Part shown: piece by piece, positions 60,919 through 64,000 of the stretch
Layout of the letters: every line of letters begins with the position of its first letter
How positions within the stretch are numbered: the first letter of the stretch is position 1
Notes under the pieces: model-generated
The model's database searches: none
Told to the model about the DNA's origin: nothing
The model's input: the letters and a program-made list of their open reading frames with translations, nothing else
Made by a program: the position numbers and the translations under genes
Source: Luzula sylvatica
Lineage: Eukaryota > Streptophyta > Magnoliopsida > Poales > Juncaceae
Reading direction: 5' to 3'
DNA: 64,000 nucleotides
Assembly: GCA_946800325.1 (NCBI GenBank)
Contig: OX326961.1
Coordinates: 12,026,215-12,090,214 of the forward strand

Positions 60919-62000
60919 TGAAGGAAATACAGTTACATATCAACTAGTAGATTGTACACATGAGGGTAGATGAACGTACGCGTTCGTCGGAACGATTGGA
61001 TGCATAATAAGATTATGTAAATCTGACAAAAATTACATAGTCCATCGTGACGCACCATAATGTCCTATTAATGGAGGTTTTGATTATAAGATCTGGACAT
61101 TCATTCCTTCTTCTTTCTGGTTCATTCTTGCAGAAATATTAGACTTGTTTGACAAGTTAGATTGAGAAGAAAGAAATTGAGTCTTCGGCAAGTTTACGGT
61201 GATTTTAGGGGAATCACGCGTAACCGAGAGACGAGGCTCGCGGTGGATATAAGTAGAGGAGTCTCATCTGAGATTTTCTATTGTGATCAAGCAAGTAATT
61301 ACATAGCCCGTCATGACGCACCATATGGTCCGTCATGACGTACACTAGTGTATTTATGTGCAGACCAATATGTGAGTATAGCGTTGTAACGCATTGGTTT
61401 GTGCGTCATGACGGTGGTGCGTCATGACAGACAGTTTCATCCGTCATGACGGAGCACCTGTATAACTGTTGGATTCAGTAATCGTGACTAGTCCGTCATG
61501 ACGCACCAAGTTGTGCGTCATGACGCTCTGTGATCCAAATTCTGGATTAGCAGTTTTGATACTCATTAATGCCCTATTAATGGAGGTTTTGATTATAAGA
61601 TCTGGACATTCATTCCTTCTTCTTTCTGGTTCATTCTTGCAGAAATATTAGACTTGTTTGACAAGTTAGATTAAGAAGAAAGAGATTGAATCTTGAGCAA
61701 GTTTACGGTGATTTTAGGGGAATCACGCGTAACCGAGAGACGAGGCTCGCGGTGGATGCAAGTAGAGGAGTCTCATCTGAGATTTTCTATTGTGATCAAG
61801 CAAGAGCAAGGTCGAGCAAGGTCGGAGACGAATCGAATAATATCCAGTTGTATACGACAAAAGGAGCTTCAAACAAGGTGTCGAATCGCACGGGCGTGGG
61901 ACGTGCGTGTCGCCTGAATCGAAGCAATCAAGGACAAAGCAACTACGCAGTCAACCCGTCTCCGTGATCAATTTCACGCGGTATGATTCTCTATAAATTA
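60919..62000 (+). mobile_element. LTR with CGTCATGACG repeats, 3'-truncated
   Basis: It starts TGAAGGAAATACAG, like the solo LTR at 37589, and shares with it the R/U5 block 'accgagagac...gtagaggagt' and 'gatcaatttcacgcggta' (61955-61983). Its end is missing; it breaks off near 62000. U3 contains six perfect CGTCATGACG palindromes between 61310 and 61525. A segment of about 220 bp is repeated 500 bp apart (61073-61290 and 61573-61802), so part of the LTR is duplicated. The preceding ATTAC may be one half of a target duplication. Confidence 0.7.
61300..61525. promoter_or_regulatory. Cluster of CGTCATGACG dyads in an LTR
   Basis: Perfect palindromes begin near 61312, 61331, 61404, 61442, 61493 and 61515, and one imperfect copy lies between the third and fourth. 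Each consists of two back-to-back TGACG motifs, the core bound by plant TGA-type bZIP factors. Clustering in U3 suggests an enhancer. Function inferred only. Confidence 0.5.
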
Positions 62001-62142
62001 AGAGTTAATTTCATAGGTAGTTGCATTTTCATGATTCTCTATGGGTTCAAGCTCCTCATCAAAATTCATAGGTAGTTGCATTTTCATGATTCGTAGTCAC
62101 GGTACATGAAAGCATTTCCGTGACTACTCTTTCGATTGTTCT

Positions 62143-62522
62143 TCATTTTGATTTTTGATCTTTGGATCGTGAAGGACCAGATTTATTATCGATATCCTTC
62201 TTGAACCCTAGACCCGATTTGTCATTGGGGTTTTGTCCCTTTAATGACCCTTTCAAGACTTGATCCAATGAAGGAGTGCTAGATGCAATAGATGCACAAG
62301 CCTTCTTCAAGGATTCATTTACAACTTTTGTGTTTTGAAGTTTGACTTTTAGATGTGAAATCTCGCTTTTGAGGGTTTGACATTCACATTTTGAAAAACC
62401 TTGAAATTCATTTATTTGTGTCTTGTAGGACCTAATCGATAATTCAAGAGAAACTACCTTTGCCTTGAGAGCTAGTATCGTGCTCTCACTCCTTTCCTCA
62501 TTTTGTTGAGGTTCATGGACAT
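62143..62522 (-). pseudogene. Coiled-coil gag-like frame of a copia element, C-terminal part
   Basis: A - strand frame, without its own start codon in this part, reads 'VHEPQQNEERSESTILALKA', heptad-like 'LELSIRSYKTQINEF' and 'SEISHLKVKLQN', then 'STPSLDQVLKGSLKGQNPND' and 'KSGLGFKKD'. It stops at TGA 62145-62143. Plant copia gag proteins commonly have such a coiled coil followed by a 'GLGY/F' stretch. The N-terminal side continues at 63979-64000 after an LTR insertion and leaves the window. Confidence 0.6.
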
Positions 62523-63973
62523 TGTTGGGTTATCTACACCCCATCGAGTCCGCGCAGCGGATAATTATTGGACTCGACGGAGTACAAATCCCCGAGATCT
62601 CATCTACGATTTGTTTATCAAATTGCCTATAACTAATATAACGTAAATCTAATAAACGTAATATTTGTACCTAGCGAAATTGATCGCTTACGAAGGGTTT
62701 GTCGCTGCGAAGCCTTCACTTCCGTTCACGTCGCACCTTTTCGTTCGCACCTTTTTCGCTCGTACCGGTTCGTCCCACGCCCAAACCGGTCGTCTTTCTC
62801 CGTTCGTCTTCTCGTCGGTTGATGAACTTAACTCGTTAGTACGCAAACGTATACGTACCTCTACTCGTATCCACCGTGAAACGGGAGTCGTCGGATAATC
62901 ACGAAACTGCCTAGACACTTCGTAATCACTCTTGCTTAAACTCTTGCCGGAATCAATGGAGAATTCTGGCGAACTTTTCTCTCTCTTAATTACTGGATTA
63001 ATTAGTGGAAATAATGGTTGCTTAGATTGATTTGATTGAGTGAGATTAGGGTTCTATTTATATAATAACTCGTATTCCTTCACCAGTAAATAGACACTCT
63101 TTAATCAATCAAATGATACTTTTATATGCATGAAAAGACAAGTTTCTAGAAGATTTGATCAAAAGATGTGTCTACTGCAGAATCAGCCGACACAGTTTCA
63201 CTAAACTGGAATTTCGACCGACTTAGGTCCGTAATTAACAGGAACTTTCTGAACGAAACTTCTAGATGATCGTACCACCTTTCCAACAAATCCGAGTTTA
63301 TCCAATTTGGATATCCAGTCCGAAAGTTATGCTAGTTTTAGTAAACGTTCGCGTCCTTTCGTCGAACTGCCGCAACCTTTCGTGTATTTCATTAGAATGA
63401 ATGTCCTACGTTATTCAAATATTTTTCCACGGAATATGAAAGTTGTAGATAATCCAATTATCTAACTTATGAGAGTTGAATCATCCAAATCGGTGTTCGT
63501 ATGCGAAATTTATGTCCGTTTTAGTAAAAATGTTCCAAACAGATTTTTCCTAAAATATTATCTTATCAATCTAATTATGTATATCATATATACATATGTG
63601 CATCTAATACACATATTATATTTCTATGAACTACCATGTTCATATATCCTTATACGTACGATTTTACCGTAGATGTGAAACTGCATTTCCTTCACTGATA
63701 CCACTGTTGGGTTATCTACACCCCATCGAGTCCGCGCAGCGGATAATTATTGGACTCGACGGAGTACAAATCCCCGAGATCTCATCAGTTATGTCCGTTT
63801 TAGTAAAAATGTTCCAAACAGATTTTTCCTAAAATCTTATCTTATCAATCTAATTATGTATATCATATATACATATGTGCATCTAATACACATGTTATAT
63901 TTCTATGAACTACCATGTTCATATATCCTTATACGTACGATTTTACCGTAGATGTGAAACTGTATTTCCTTCA
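62523..63973 (-). mobile_element. LTR-PBS-LTR insertion with GACAT target duplication
   Basis: On the - strand: LTR2 (63973-63705, 269 bp, internally deleted), then G plus TGGTATCAG (63703-63695), then LTR1 (63694-62523, 1,172 bp). Both LTRs start TGAAGGAAAT and end ATAACCCAACA. The composite is flanked by GACAT (62518-62522 and 63974-63978). The internal region is reduced to ten bases. LTR1 has a TATA box (around 63066-63055) and shares U5 sequence with the LTRs at 37589 and 60919. Confidence 0.85.
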
Positions 63974-63978
63974 GACAT

Positions 63979-64000
63979 CTGTTAAGAGCACGTCCAAAGA
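63979..64000 (-). pseudogene. Continuation of the interrupted gag-like frame
   Basis: The last 22 bases, read on the - strand and joined to 62522 across one copy of GACAT, stay in frame (SLDVLLTDVHEPQQ). This supports one frame split by the LTR-PBS-LTR insertion. The frame runs out of the window. Confidence 0.55.

Noticed and set aside
62665..62918. Overlapping 76-77 codon frames on both strands as genes
   Set aside because: They lie in the U5/R part of the LTR at 62523-63694 and have no similarity to proteins I know.

Overview
The window is nuclear DNA of a flowering plant, most likely a eudicot. The evidence is spliced F-box genes with plant-type introns, plant SINE, LINE, Ty1-copia and Ty3-gypsy remnants, solo LTRs with 5-bp target duplications, MITEs, and a plastid-derived tRNA-Glu copy. 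I cannot name the species. Real coding content is low: three intact F-box/DUF295 genes and one F-box pseudogene. Nearly everything else is repeat.

Region by region: (1) 1-2530 is AT-rich DNA with a foldback MITE, an AT microsatellite and a 181-bp tandem duplication. (2) 2531-23643 is a large tandem array of a 174-bp AT-rich satellite, about 100 monomers, split by a 2.6-kb solo LTR (19059-21681) that itself carries a SINE. The monomer is a trimer of a 57-59 bp ancestral unit. (3) 23644-24722 is a 5'-truncated LINE with a poly(A) tail. (4) 24724-58850 is an F-box cluster. Gene D (26039-27440, +) faces a tandem set of three copies on the - strand: A (30724-32060, nonsense mutation), B (42322-43659) and C (53918-55255). 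A, B and C are separated by two almost identical spacers of about 10 kb. Each spacer carries a plastid trnE copy, a compound CT/AT microsatellite, a copia pol relic, nested LTRs, a LINE and a 2.2-kb DNA-transposon-like insert. (5) 58900-64000 is nested retrotransposons: an LTR fragment, a Tat/Athila-like LTR plus primer-binding site and gag start, and an LTR with palindromic CGTCATGACG repeats. It ends with a coiled-coil gag-like frame interrupted by an LTR-PBS-LTR insertion.

The clearest new observations concern how the locus evolved. Diagnostic substitutions show that gene B is a chimera (5' part from A, 3' part from C). It was made by one unequal crossover inside a 53-bp stretch of exon 1, which also duplicated the 11.6-kb unit. 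A diverged copy of the spacer at 28190-30580 preserves an empty site for a solo LTR and a probable one for the 2.2-kb insert. Genes D and A converge, so read-through could form a hairpin RNA able to act on B and C. I found no prokaryotic operon, CRISPR array or defence system; the biology here is satellite and gene-cluster evolution.
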